Positions 12,567-22,201 of a DNA stretch of 64,000 bases are shown in pieces. The notes beneath the pieces are model-generated. The model ran no database searches. It was given only the letters and a program-made list of their open reading frames with translations, and was not told where the DNA came from. The position numbers and the translations under genes were made by a program. Within the stretch, counting starts at the first letter, position 1. Each line of letters opens with the position of its first letter. The DNA comes from Ampelomyces quisqualis (taxonomy: Eukaryota > Ascomycota > Dothideomycetes > Pleosporales > Phaeosphaeriaceae), in contig JAGTXZ010000005.1 in NCBI GenBank assembly GCA_018398575.1, forward strand, positions 1,488,001 through 1,552,000, given 5' to 3'.

Positions 12567-12865
12567 TGTAACAAGCACATGCAAACACATATTACATCTA
12601 ATACCTTATAAAGGCTTAGTAACAGATTATGTAGAAAGCTAGTAGATTAGAACTAAAAGCGCTCTAATAGCGCTCTAACTTAGCTGCTACGCCTGCTATA
12701 AATATAAGCCTATAGCATAGATAGAGGACAAGTTTCTCTTGTCCTTCTGTATAAGACCTATAGGTGTATAGCTAATCTAGAATCTCTAATATAACACGCA
12801 CTCCTATATGCCTCTAATACGTATCTAATTTAATCCTAATAGCTGTACCTACCTGCGTTGTTACA
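12567..12865 (+). repeat. 3' LTR of Gypsy B
   Basis: Direct repeat of 5723-6021, the same 299-bp length, starting TGTAACA and ending TGTTACA. It is preceded by a purine-rich tract and followed by the target duplication TAAAT (12866-12870). Confidence 0.9.
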
Positions 12866-14387
12866 TAAATATTTTTAAAAGATATTAGCGTAGGCTAATT
12901 AATAACTACGCAGACCTGTTCTAAATCTATTATAACACTATTAAGGCGTATAATAAACTCTAAGAACTTAACTTAGTTAGTAGTAAAGGTACACTTCTTT
13001 AAGTTAACAAAAAGACTATATTCTTTTAGCTTAGCAAGTACTTTTCTTATCTATTTCTAATAATCTTTTTCTTTTTAAAAAAAGATTAAGATATTATTAA
13101 GATAGATAACGCAAAAAATATCTAAATATAGAGCTAAGACTCTATTAATATACTTCTAGAACGTAGTAGGCGCGTTAGTTAGCCTAAAAGGTATAACTAT
13201 GTACTTAAAGTAGCTGTATTGCGTGCAAAACGCTGTCTTCTACTTGTTACTTTACTAGATTCTAATTTAGTAATATACGTTCTTAAGATTAAGCTTAGTA
13301 AACTTTACTAATCTATAGAGCTAATTAAGAGTCTCTTTAATTAAGAGCAGAGCTAATTTATTCTTCTTAGTAACTTATTTAAAGTCTTAATAATCTACGC
13401 AAAGGCGTAACATTCTATTCTTTTTAAGTATAAATAGAATAGGTACCTCTACAAGGCTTATACTTTCTTAGATCTAGCCTAGGCTCTACGCTATTACTAA
13501 GTAGTTGCGTAGTATACTTAACTTCTTTAGTAAAAAGTTATAAAGCAGCCTAGATAAAGCTATAGCTTTCTCTTCTAGCTTAATAGCGTAGTTGCTTCTA
13601 TAGTGCTGCAGCAGCACGTTAGCAGCGTTACTATTAGTAATATCTTTAAAGTTCTTAAGTTTAGTAGGCTATAATAAGTATTTAGTAAAGAAGAATTATA
13701 GGCTACCTACTAAGACTGCGTACACACTTAGCCTGTTATAAAAAGATTCTGTAAAGGTTTTAGTATCTTTAACCTTTATTGTGTTAGTGTTAAGCTTATA
13801 GCACTACTACTTTAACTTGTAGTTAATAACAATATATTCTTCTTTTAGGCTTAGTAACTCTAAAATAATAGGTTAAGCTATATTAGTAATCTTGTATAGA
13901 ATAGTAGTAAAGAACTTAGTAATACTCTAGTTATCTTTGATTATTAGATAGGCCTAATAAGCGTAGAAGCTAGGTACTATGCTTAAGTTAGGTAAGCAGA
14001 TAGTTAGTAGCGCTACGCTGTTAATCTAAGAAAGGTTATTAAGTAAAGTAACTTTCTTGTTAATTATGCTAAGTTCTATACTATAGTTAATTAGTATTTA
14101 TATAGGCTACATAGCGCTATTGTTATATAGTGTTCTAAGTACTTTAATATAATTCTCTTATTGTAATAGAACTTAGGCTGTTAAAGAAAAGAGTTTTTTT
14201 AGGCCTTCTTGTTTTTTGTTTATATTAAGTTTCAGCTAGTAACAGGAGAAGAGCTGTTAAGCCTTAATCTATACTCTCTAGCCTAATAGCCTATTTTGCT
14301 GCAATAGTAGCAAGTATTAGTTAGCTTTAGGCTTAGGTTTATAGTGCTAGTAACACAACGTTATAAAGCTATTGCGTTAGGTTTAGA

Positions 14388-14576
14388 CTATAAGGTTCTA
14401 CTTATACTAGGTGTTCTATATATATAATAGTAAAGTAATAGTATACTACTACTATAGCGTAAGTTGTCTTTAAGCGTTACAGCGCGTTTAATAAGTTTTC
14501 TGTAGGTAGTAAAGAACTTAGTATAGTTAGAAAAAGCTACTCTAATCTCTAGGTAGAGTTTACTATACAAGTGCAT
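14388..14576 (-). pseudogene. Gypsy A gag fragment, left copy
   Basis: A 62-codon open piece of the gag frame, nearly identical in protein to 34957-35139 in the right copy (shared blocks L-E-I-R-V-A-F and Y-R-K-L-I-K-R-A). Both lie upstream of the CCHC region in element order. The left copy ends at the truncation point a few bases past 14576. Confidence 0.65.
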
Positions 14577-14580
14577 TAAC

Positions 14581-15201
14581 GTAAATTATTTAAATGTACA
14601 AAATATAGAGTAGAACTCTCTCTTAGAAATGCGCTATTTAGAATTCTTATAGCTGCTCTAGTTATTAAGATATAGCTTGTTAAAGTTATAAACTTTTTAA
14701 AAAAACAAACTTTAAGTACGTTTAATACAACAGATCTAGGCGCCTGCTGCATACTAAAAGTAAATAAGAATATGTTTATATAGACTTAGTAATTTAGTAG
14801 CTATTTTCTGATAAAAAAATACAATATATTATCTAGTTGAAGTGCTAGAGCTTTAGCGAAAACAAGCCTTGGCAAAGAACTTTAAAAATCTACAAACTTT
14901 ACTGCCTTGCATGTTAACAACAACAGTAGTTATAAGAAATCTAAATAGTGCGCTTTAAAGAGAAAACTAGGCTCTATATTTTGGGTTTTTAGAATAATAG
15001 CGTAATAGCGTAGGTAGAGCAGGTAGGGCAAGTAGAGCAGGTAGAGTTGTTTAAGTGTTTTAGGCTAATTAGGTAGCTAAAACAAATAGAGGACCCTAGA
15101 GACAGTTAAGTACAGTTAAGAACTATCTGGTAGCTGTCTAGTTAACTATTCTAATAGTGTTGCAGATGTTACTAACTCTAATAACGTTAAATTTTCCTAA
15201 C
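14581..15201 (+). repeat. Fold-back repeat D, copy 1 (truncated)
   Basis: Matches copies at 15865-16713 and 54440-55283. The internal inverted arms are both present (near 14600-14670 and 14925-14990). The right end reads TTTTCCTAAC, the terminal repeat of the family. The left third is missing at the junction with Gypsy A. No coding frame. Confidence 0.7.
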
Positions 15202-15864
15202 GTTACTTAAAATTAAAGAAGCTAAGTAGCTTTAGCGTTGCTATATTTATTAAATTAATAATATAATATTAGAGCTAAACTTACTTTATAAGGTACGTAA
15301 GGCTGTTTATTATAGTTTTTTATTACGCGCGTACTACCTCTTTAATCTAGGCAGTTTATGTTGCAATTAATCTGTTACTCTAGTAATTTAGAGAATTTTT
15401 AAAAGTATAATCTAATACATCTATATATAATCGCCTTTGTATAATCTAAGATATAAAGAGTAGATAGAACTTAACATATAATATATGTAAGTAAGCCTAC
15501 TATTTAGCTTCTTATATCAATAATTAATTTAAAAAGAAAATTACACTTAGCTAATTAATTCTAGGTATTAATAGCAACAACTAGAATAACAATTTAGTAG
15601 CTAATTTTAAGAACCTAAAAACACTTTAACTAGCTCTAGCTAAATAGTTATACCTTAGGATAATACTGCGTAAACTAGTAAACTTTAAAATAGCTACTAA
15701 TAAAATTATCAAAAGTTATATACTATAGGCAGCTTATATAAAGATTATATTTAAAAGGCTTTTTAACTTTCTAGACTAGATAAGTACTAAGCTATTAAAC
15801 AAGAAACACAAGAGTAGTTATTAAGAGAAGTAGCCTACTATTATTAGAGTAGTAGTAGAAAAGT
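15202..15864. other. Unclassified RIP-affected DNA between two D copies
   Basis: AT-rich sequence with the same CpA/TpG loss as its neighbours but no match I can see elsewhere in the window. It holds no open frame of note and no terminal repeats. It may be the remnant host into which the D copies inserted. Confidence 0.4.
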
Positions 15865-16713
15865 GTTAGAAAAAATAAAGATTTGTCTAGTTAGCCTAGT
15901 TGCAGTAACCTGTAGCTGCCTAATAGTAATACTATCTACTAGACAATTTGCCAAAGTTGCCCTACTTACTTCTAGTTGCTAGCAACCTAATAGTAACCTA
16001 ATAGTAACCTAATAGTAACCTAATAAAGTTGCTAGATCTAATAGAGTTACTAATGTTACTAATTTTACTTACGTAACTGTATTGCTGTATTTACATAATT
16101 ACGTAAGTATCCTAAAACTATAAAATATAGAGCAGAATTCTTCTTTAAAATACACTATTTAGAATTTTTCTAGCTGCTCTAGTTATTAAGATATAGCGCC
16201 TTAAAGTTATAATGTTTAATTTTTTCTAAAAAAACACTCTTAGTACGTTTAATGCACTAGATCTAGGCGCCTGCTATATAATAATAAGTAATAGAAATAT
16301 TCTTAAGTAAAATTAGCTGTTTAGTTACTATTTCTTAAAAAAAAATTATATATTATCTAAATAAAGTGCTAGAGCTTTAGCAAAATCAAGCCTTAGTAAA
16401 GAATATTAAAATCTATAAAATTTACTGCCTTGCATCTTAACAACAAGAGCAGTTATAAGAAATCTAAAAAGTGTAGTTTAAAGAGAAAATTAAGCTCTAT
16501 ATTTTAGGTTTTTAGAATAATAACGTAATGGCGCGGGTAGGGCAGGTAGGGTAAGTAGAGCAAGTAAAGCAGTTTAAGCGTTTTAGGCTAAATAGGTAGC
16601 TAGAACAAATAGAGGACTATAGGAATAGTTAAGTACAGTTAAGAACTATCTAGTTAACTGTTCTAACAGTGTTGCAGATGTTGCTAACTCTAACAACGTT
16701 AAACTTTTCTAAC
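15865..16713 (+). repeat. Fold-back repeat D, copy 2 (complete, heavily RIPped)
   Basis: Starts GTTAGAAAAA and ends TTTTCTAAC, an inverted terminal repeat of about 9-10 bp. It carries internal inverted arms (near 16120-16190 and 16435-16510) and an 11-bp tandem AACCTAATAGT repeated three to four times near 15980-16025. It aligns along its length to 54440-55283. No coding frame; a non-autonomous MITE-like element is the best guess. I could not find a convincing target duplication. Confidence 0.7.
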
Positions 16714-18747
16714 AAGAGTAAGAAGAAATTGTTAAAGTATTATTTATATATAGATAAGAAGTAAGAATATCTATATAATACAGCTACTATTCTTAATCTA
16801 AGTTAGAAGCTTTTTATATCTAAAGTAAGTTTTTGTTTATTATATATATTTATTACGTTGTTAACAATTGCGCGTAAGAGAATAAGAAGAAATCTAATTT
16901 TAAATATATATATTAGCGTTAGTTCTTAAAGTAAATAAGCTAATATAATAATAAACCTATATAACTCTATAGAGACTATACTTCTATTTACCCTGCGCAA
17001 CCTTAGCAATTCTTTAAAAATTAGTAGTTTAAGAGGCTACCTAAACTTATAGTATAGTTAAGTAAAGTAAGTTCTAAGTTACATAAAGAACTAAACCTTA
17101 GTATTAGGCTAGTCTATACAAAGGCCCTTTGCTATCTAAGTACTTCTCTAATAACTAAAGATAATAAGAGAAATCTAGTAGATATACTAGTATAGTAGTA
17201 GGCTAACGTAAAAACAGACTTACTGCTAGCCTAAGTAGTATTAGATATACTATCTATTTAGCTTGTAGAAGTTAGAGTAGAGCGTTTATTTAAAATAGTA
17301 AGAGATATTATAGAAGATTAAAGGTATAGACTAAAAGCTAAGATAATTTAGATAATTATAGTTATTAAATATAGAATTATATATAAGAATAATGTATTTA
17401 GCCTACCTAAACTATAATTACTAACTCTAATACGTTAACTAAGTGCTAAAACAGTTTACAACCTATATAAGATTTAGAAACTAGATTCTTATTCTAGCTC
17501 TTTTAATACTAGAATAAGGCGCTCTATAGATCTAATAAGTAAAAAATAATAGTAAGAGTAATAGTATTAATAGAAGAGATTTTGCAACTTATTCTTTAAG
17601 TATCTATTTAGAGACTCTTATACAAAATATAACTAAGTAGTAGCTATAGAAAAAGAGATTAAAGCCTTTACACTACCTTAACTAGTTAGCGTAATAATAA
17701 CCTATAATAAAGAAAAGCTTACTAGCTTATTAAACACTACTAATTTTAAATATTATGTTTCTATATTAGAATTTGATTTTTCTGCTCTAATTTAAACATA
17801 TGTTACTATAGTAATATCTCTAATTCTAAGAAAACTTCTTTAATAAGCTAATTTCCTTTACTTTACTAGATACTAAAGTAATATATATATTTATAGGTTA
17901 TAGTAAAAAGTACTATATAAGTATAACCTAATAGTAGGTAGCTTAACCTAACTACTAATCTAGCCTATACCTAGTACCTATATAACCTAACTCTAACCTA
18001 CTATACTCTAGCTTTACTTTAATCTAACTTCTACTCTACCTTCTATACTATTAACTTCTACCTATCTTCTACTTAAAGAAAGGTACCTTCTATCTGTTTA
18101 CTAGCGTAAATCTTATAATAGCTCTAAGCCTACCTAGCGTAAGGCTTATTATCTTTTATTATTAGTAATTAATAAGTTATTAAATTTACTACTTAGCTAA
18201 TTAAAAGAAGCTTCTTATAAATTAGAATAAGAACCTAAGGTTAGCTTTCTTAGTTTAAAATAAGTATAATAAGAAGCTATATATACTTAACTTATAATAG
18301 TATAAAAAGTATTATAGTAGAGCTATATTCTAGTTACTAAAGAAAAAGAAAGAGGCTAAGGTATATAACGCTACAAACAGGTACCTAGCTAAAGAAAAGA
18401 AACTTTAGAAAGCTAAAATAAAAAAGCATAAAGCCTAGAATACTTTATATAATAAGAAGATTAAAGAATAAAGAGCTATTGCTACTATAGTAAAGTGTAA
18501 GGAGCGTGAGAAAGAGAGAGCTAAAAAGGCTACTTAGAAGAAGTGTAAGAGAGTAGCTTAAAATACTAAGACAGCTATATAATCTTGTTAAAAGGGTTAG
18601 TATAAAGCCTTACTTACTTTTAGCCTAAAGGCTAAGTATTAGAAACATTCTAGTAGTGCTGCAGCACTTGCTAAAGTTACACGTACTGTTCTAGCCAAGG
18701 TCGCGCGCAGTAGACGTTTAGTTAGGCTCCTAACTAGATACACATAA
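16714..18747 (+). mobile_element. pogo/Fot1-like DNA transposon G, left copy, RIP-degraded
   Basis: An inverted partial copy lies at about 53360-55625; matches include 16726-16980, the helix-turn-helix-like block near 17100-17230, and the AGGTTA-rich block near 17930-18070. The plus-strand frame from about 18210 to the TAA at 18745-18747 looks like the Lys/Arg/Gln-rich C-terminal tail of fungal pogo-type (DDE_1) transposases, including a final R-L-V-R-L-L-T-R-Y-T block. Upstream the catalytic domain is too mutated for me to place its acidic residues. The family call rests mainly on that tail. Confidence 0.5.
18210..18747 (+). pseudogene. C-terminal tail of a pogo-like transposase
   Basis: One frame of about 180 codons with stops only at TAA/TAG, rich in Lys, Glu, Arg and Ala, as in the coiled basic tails of fungal DDE_1 transposases. 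The last 20 or so codons (about 18685-18747) are not RIPped: they keep CC, GC and CGCG and read cleanly to TAA. The gene therefore ends across the boundary of the silenced block. Confidence 0.5.
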
Positions 18748-18855
18748 TTTAGGTGGTACAAATCAATTACAAGACCTTATTTATTACTCTACCTCAATAT
18801 CATGTATATACAGCTATTGTGGGTGGCTCAATAACCTCATGTTTGTGTGGGCCTC

Positions 18856-19089
18856 ATGGTGGTTTTGGCGATCGCCACGTGCACGGGCACGGTAGATGTG
18901 CCTCTAGCGGCCGAGGAAACCATCGCTGTGGACCGTGGTTCATGTAGCATAACGTCTGATCACGCAGGCTATGCGCTCAAACACATTGCTAACGTGTACA
19001 TAACCGCGCAGACCGAGTCAAGTACAAATTTGAACATGTGGACTGGGGTGTCTAAAGACTGTGACGAAGAGGATCTGGAGCCGGTTTGA
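18856..19089 (+). CDS. Weak small ORF, 77 codons, possible secreted peptide
   Basis: An ATG-started frame of 77 residues right beside the RIP block. The first 20 residues are fairly hydrophobic (M-V-V-L-A-I-A-T-C) followed by small residues, a weak signal-peptide shape without a basic start. Three Cys remain (positions 9, 33 and 69). The acidic tail ends D-C-D-E-E-D-L-E-P-V. Small secreted proteins next to RIPped repeats are a known effector setting in Dothideomycetes, but length and composition here are also compatible with chance. No family recognised. Confidence 0.2.
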   Translation: MVVLAIATCTGTVDVPLAAEETIAVDRGSCSITSDHAGYALKHIANVYITAQTESSTNLNMWTGVSKDCDEEDLEPV

Positions 19090-19662
19090 AAGCTAGTTCC
19101 GAGAGAAATTTGGCCGCCTGAAAGAGTTGGTGCTCCGTACCTAAACATGGTAGCGCTACCGTATTGGAAAAACGGGGAACGTGAGCCTGTTTGCACACAT
19201 ATTAGGTATTGGACACGTTGGAGAGATGAAGGACCAGAGTGACGGCTATAAAGAGGATGTACGCTATGTCTAAATATACTACATGCTCCTTGAACATGAC
19301 TTACGTTTCGCGCATGATGCACACGAATTGTTGTTTGCGAGCTATTACCAGGATCTTCTCTATCTGTGATCTTTGATAACGATTGTCTCGCATTTACTGC
19401 ACAGCTCTGCTGCGAGTCTTGGTGAATATACTGCAGAGGAGCGTGGCTTTTTGCAACGGGTGCTCGAGTAGCCCCAGCTCAACTGCTCCCGCCTTTCAAG
19501 TAACTCAACTGAACATCAGCACATGCTTGCGTTCATGCGGAAGTACACCGTGCACCCTTGCGAGAGACTCCGCTAAGGTGGAGGTTCAGAACACGCCTTT
19601 GTGCTGCACGAGGGTGTGCTATCGGCCTTCATGATGTGACGCTGAGTTTCTGCACTCAAGAC

Positions 19663-20151
19663 ATGAATGGGCGACTCAACGACGAAAAGATACACGAGCG
19701 AACGGAATGGCGCGTCTCGTCCCTAATCTGCTATATATCAGATTTACATGCACAGCTGGAACGAAGCAGTACAAAGACTGCTATGCACTCTCTGACCAGC
19801 ACAGCTTCCACCACTAAGAATCTGTTCAACATGCCTGAGCTGCCTTTTCTGTTCGAGCACGAGCCTGACGCGTTATACGCTCTGCCCCGCTCACACGCTG
19901 GACTCCCCTTCCACGACGATATTGTTGAGGTGACCTTGACTTTGGCCTCCACACCGCTTCAGTATTGCAGATCTCTTGTCGATAATCTCCAATTGTGCAT
20001 ATGCCTTCACCTGTTTTTCGCCACTTGCGGGGTGCATATAAGTCGCATGGTATCCCCGAACCTCGACGCACATTCTACAACGCAGCACAACCATTTAGTC
20101 GACAACGAAGGCATCATGGCGTACGTAGCCCTGAATATAGTGAGATTGTAG
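19663..20151 (+). CDS. Unrecognised ORF, 162 codons
   Basis: An ATG frame of 162 residues ending at 20151, 164 bp before the next gene start. It has mixed composition with two hydrophobic segments near residues 100-130 and no motif I know. The frame is open upstream of the ATG as well. Codon use is not obviously unlike the spliced genes. It could be a real short gene, a 5' exon remnant or chance; no splice signals clearly tie it to 20316-21698. Confidence 0.2.
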   Translation: MNGRLNDEKIHERTEWRVSSLICYISDLHAQLERSSTKTAMHSLTSTASTTKNLFNMPELPFLFEHEPDALYALPRSHAGLPFHDDIVEVTLTLASTPLQYCRSLVDNLQLCICLHLFFATCGVHISRMVSPNLDAHSTTQHNHLVDNEGIMAYVALNIVRL

Positions 20152-20315
20152 CGTGGTCTTGCCTGTGGATCTGTGAGAGTGAGAGATGATTCTGACTTTG
20201 ACTGACACATTCATCTAGACCAAAGCGACCCTCACCCTCGCGCGCCTCAACTCCCACCCGCGAAGTGCCTGGGCATCTGGACATCAGCAATTCACCTAAA
20301 ACACCCCGCCAAACC

Positions 20316-21698
20316 ATGGACGACACGGGGGACGCGATAATGAGCTCGCAAGGAGTGCTAGTTCCACCCTCGCCAGGCCTCCCCGACGGGCTGTTTAACC
20401 AGGACACCTCGTCGCGCGAGGCTGCTGCCTTGCCAATTCGCAAGGCTAAGACACGCCATATGCTGCAGGATCGCACTGGCGCTGGAATAAAGAAGTTGCA
20501 GTTGAAGAGCAAGGGCTCAGTGCGAAAACTGGTCGACGCGACCGCTGACACAGCGGCTACTTTGAGCGAGGAGGCTATCCAGAAGCCCTTCCGATTCATG
20601 GAGCTTCCTGGTGGTAAGTCATCTAAACTTCTCGACGTAACAGAAGCTGACATATAACCAGAGATCCGTAACTTGGTCTACCTCCATGCATTCTCGAAGC
20701 CTAAACAGGCTCTCCTGGTGCACCGCCCTCGCATGGCGACTTTGCGTCCTCGTACTCGCCTCGATCGCCAACGTACGCTTGAGTCTGACGTCAAGGACCA
20801 CGAACTTGGTCTCGAGCTCTCTAAGACCAAGAAGTCTCGTAGCGGTAAGAAGGAGACCAAGGACATCACCAAGCGCGAGACGCATCGCCCGTTCTGGGGC
20901 TTGACACAAGTCTGTAGCCAGATCCGCGGCGAGTTCAGGCCCATCTACCTGCAGAAGCAAGAAATTGGCATGGACCTCACTGAGATCGTCGAGTATCTGA
21001 AGACTTTCTACTTCGCCGCGGCTGCTGAGTTTGCGAAGCTGAACGATGGTGGCAAGCGTAGCAAGGACATGCCATTCAACGGAAACCTCACCATCGCTGT
21101 CGGTGAGAAGCCCAACGACTTGGAGCGCTCGTTCGATGGTGTCGAGGTCATTCCTCTGTTGGACCTGTGGGCCAATAGCTTCAAGATCGAGGCTGGCTTT
21201 GGTCGTTACCTCAAGCCCAACTACGTGCCCCAGACTGATGGTGAAGCCAAGGATCTGTAAGTACCACGTTACCCCTCTTCTTGCAAGAACGTGTTACTAA
21301 CGAAGGTTAGTTACCGTCTCTTTGGCCGCCGTGTCATGAGAAACCGTCAGTGTTCGGCGATGAACAACCTCTGGCGTGCTATTCTCCGCACCCGCGCTTT
21401 GGCATCTGTAACCCTGCACCGTAAGCCGGCCTCGCAGGTGGTAGAGATGCCCGCTCCCGTTGGACCTAACCTAGTCGCTCCCCACCTGCGTCCCCTGCCT
21501 AGCCGTGTCACCATCGAGACTAAGCCATTCATCCACATTCTGTTTCGTGCTGAATGCGCTGACTCTTGGATGACGGAGCGCATCTCCAAAGTCCCCAAGA
21601 CTCCTGACGACTGGCTGGCTCTGCATGGCTTCGGCGGAATGGAACACTTCGATGTCAAGGTTGGAGTTGCTCCCGCCGGGTTGGATCGACGCACATGA
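20316..21698 (+). CDS. F-box/2EXR-like hypothetical protein, three exons, 426 residues
   Basis: Exons 20316-20613, 20662-21256 and 21311-21698 join to 1281 nt, 426 codons plus TGA. The ATG sits in a strong context (CCAAACCATGG) and is the first ATG of the frame. The first intron falls inside the key motif: joined, residues 92-106 read F-R-F-M-E-L-P-G-E-I-R-N-L-V-Y, the opening of the fungal F-box/2EXR-like family. Residues 178-206 hold the companion block L-T-Q-V-C-S-Q-I-R-G-E-F-R-P-I-Y. The segment between (residues 124-172) is Lys/Arg-rich and variable. Such proteins are much expanded in Dothideomycetes; some act as substrate adaptors in ubiquitin ligases, but that role here is inference. 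The C-terminal third is basic and unrecognised. The reading frame is intact with no RIP. Confidence 0.8.
20614..20661 (+). other. Intron 1 of the F-box-like gene, 48 nt
   Basis: Starts GTAAGT and ends CCAG, phase 1 (codon G|AG). Its removal fuses M-E-L-P-G to E-I-R-N-L-V-Y, restoring the family motif, which is the strongest support for the splice. Confidence 0.85.
21257..21310 (+). other. Intron 2 of the F-box-like gene, 54 nt
   Basis: Starts GTAAGT, has a CTAAC branch site at 21297-21301 and ends GTTAG. Phase 2. The nearer AG at 21304-21305 would run into TGA, so 21310 is chosen. Confidence 0.85.
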
Positions 21699-22201
21699 GG
21701 CTCTGCTTTTGCTGACGTTGTGGGGTGGGACAACTGTTTGTGGACAGCGAATGAGAAGCTTTCGAAGAATATTCCTACACATGGCTAGGATGCTTTGACA
21801 TGGTCAAAGTCTGAGTTGTCAGCACAGTTGGTATCGTTTTGGGATTGCATCTGAGCATAGCACATTATCGGTAGCATAGGAGGCTTTCCTGGAGGCTGAG
21901 GATTCGCGGCCGAGCCATGGCGCTGTAGGTGCTTGATGGGGTTTTACAAAGTTTTCGTCTTTGATAATGGAATCCATGGTCGCATTGAAATTTGGCTGCC
22001 GTTTTCGCGTCGTGTCCGCCATCACGGACGTGGATCCCGGCCTGTGAGGTCATCGACTGGGGTCGCGACCTGCTCTGTTCTTTTCCATGTCGTGTTTTGC
22101 ATGCGCAGCAACCTCCTGAATTCTCGCCTGCGGCTCTTCCATCTTGATCCATCTCACCTGGCGCACTCACTTGGTGCTAGCATCCACTACCGGTAAGAAA
22201 C
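21699..22201. other. Intergenic region between the two island genes
   Basis: 503 bp of normal composition with no supportable gene. It must hold the terminator of the first gene and promoter of the second. I see no canonical AATAAA and no clear TATA box. Confidence 0.5.

Larger units (their letters stand above)
5723..12865 (+). mobile_element. Ty3/Gypsy retrotransposon family B, full length, nested in Gypsy A pol
   Basis: The element is 7143 bp with paired 299-bp LTRs, a 5-bp target duplication and a purine tract (AAGAAGAGGGG) just before the 3' LTR. On the plus strand I can follow gag with a CCHC zinc knuckle, RT, RNase H and integrase in Ty3/Gypsy order. A long antisense ORF lies between pol and the 3' LTR. 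It keeps far more CA on the plus strand than the surrounding Gypsy A, so RIP hit mainly the other strand. It inserted after Gypsy A and is the youngest element in the left block. Stops throughout make it non-functional. Confidence 0.9.
1498..14580 (-). mobile_element. Ty3/Gypsy retrotransposon family A, left copy, 5'-truncated and split by Gypsy B
   Basis: The same element occurs complete at 33900-40922 on the other strand. Reading leftward from 14580 the order is gag, reverse transcriptase, integrase, chromodomain-like tail, antisense ORF, 3' LTR. The RT catalytic box lies at 13093-13104 on the minus strand and reads Y-L-N-N, the RIP product of Y-L-D-D. Gypsy B (5723-12865) sits inside pol. 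Removing it and one TAAAC copy restores a sequence collinear with 36600-36700 of the intact copy. About 1.1 kb of the 5' end (LTR and leader) is absent at the junction with repeat D near 14580. All frames are broken; the copy is dead. Confidence 0.85.
18748..20315. other. GC-normal island edge and upstream region of the first gene
   Basis: Base composition changes sharply near 18690; from here CA, TG and CC are normal. Apart from two weak ORFs listed separately (18856-19089 and 19663-20151) I see no gene that can be supported. The stretch just before 20316 is pyrimidine-rich (CTCACCCTCG near 20231), common ahead of fungal starts. No TATA box stands out. Confidence 0.6.

Noticed and set aside
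18969..19322. Minus-strand open frame of 117 codons
   Set aside because: No ATG start is evident, no motif is seen, and it overlaps other weak frames; GC-normal DNA yields such frames by chance.
19180..19660. Frame with helical-looking pieces (for example D-A-H-E-L-L-F-A-S-Y-Y-Q) as a decayed gene
   Set aside because: It holds about five stops in 160 codons, no fewer than chance, and I could not find splice sites that remove them.
20114..20653. Minus-strand open frame of 179 codons opposite the first gene
   Set aside because: It is the shadow of the exon with a supported family motif and splice sites.
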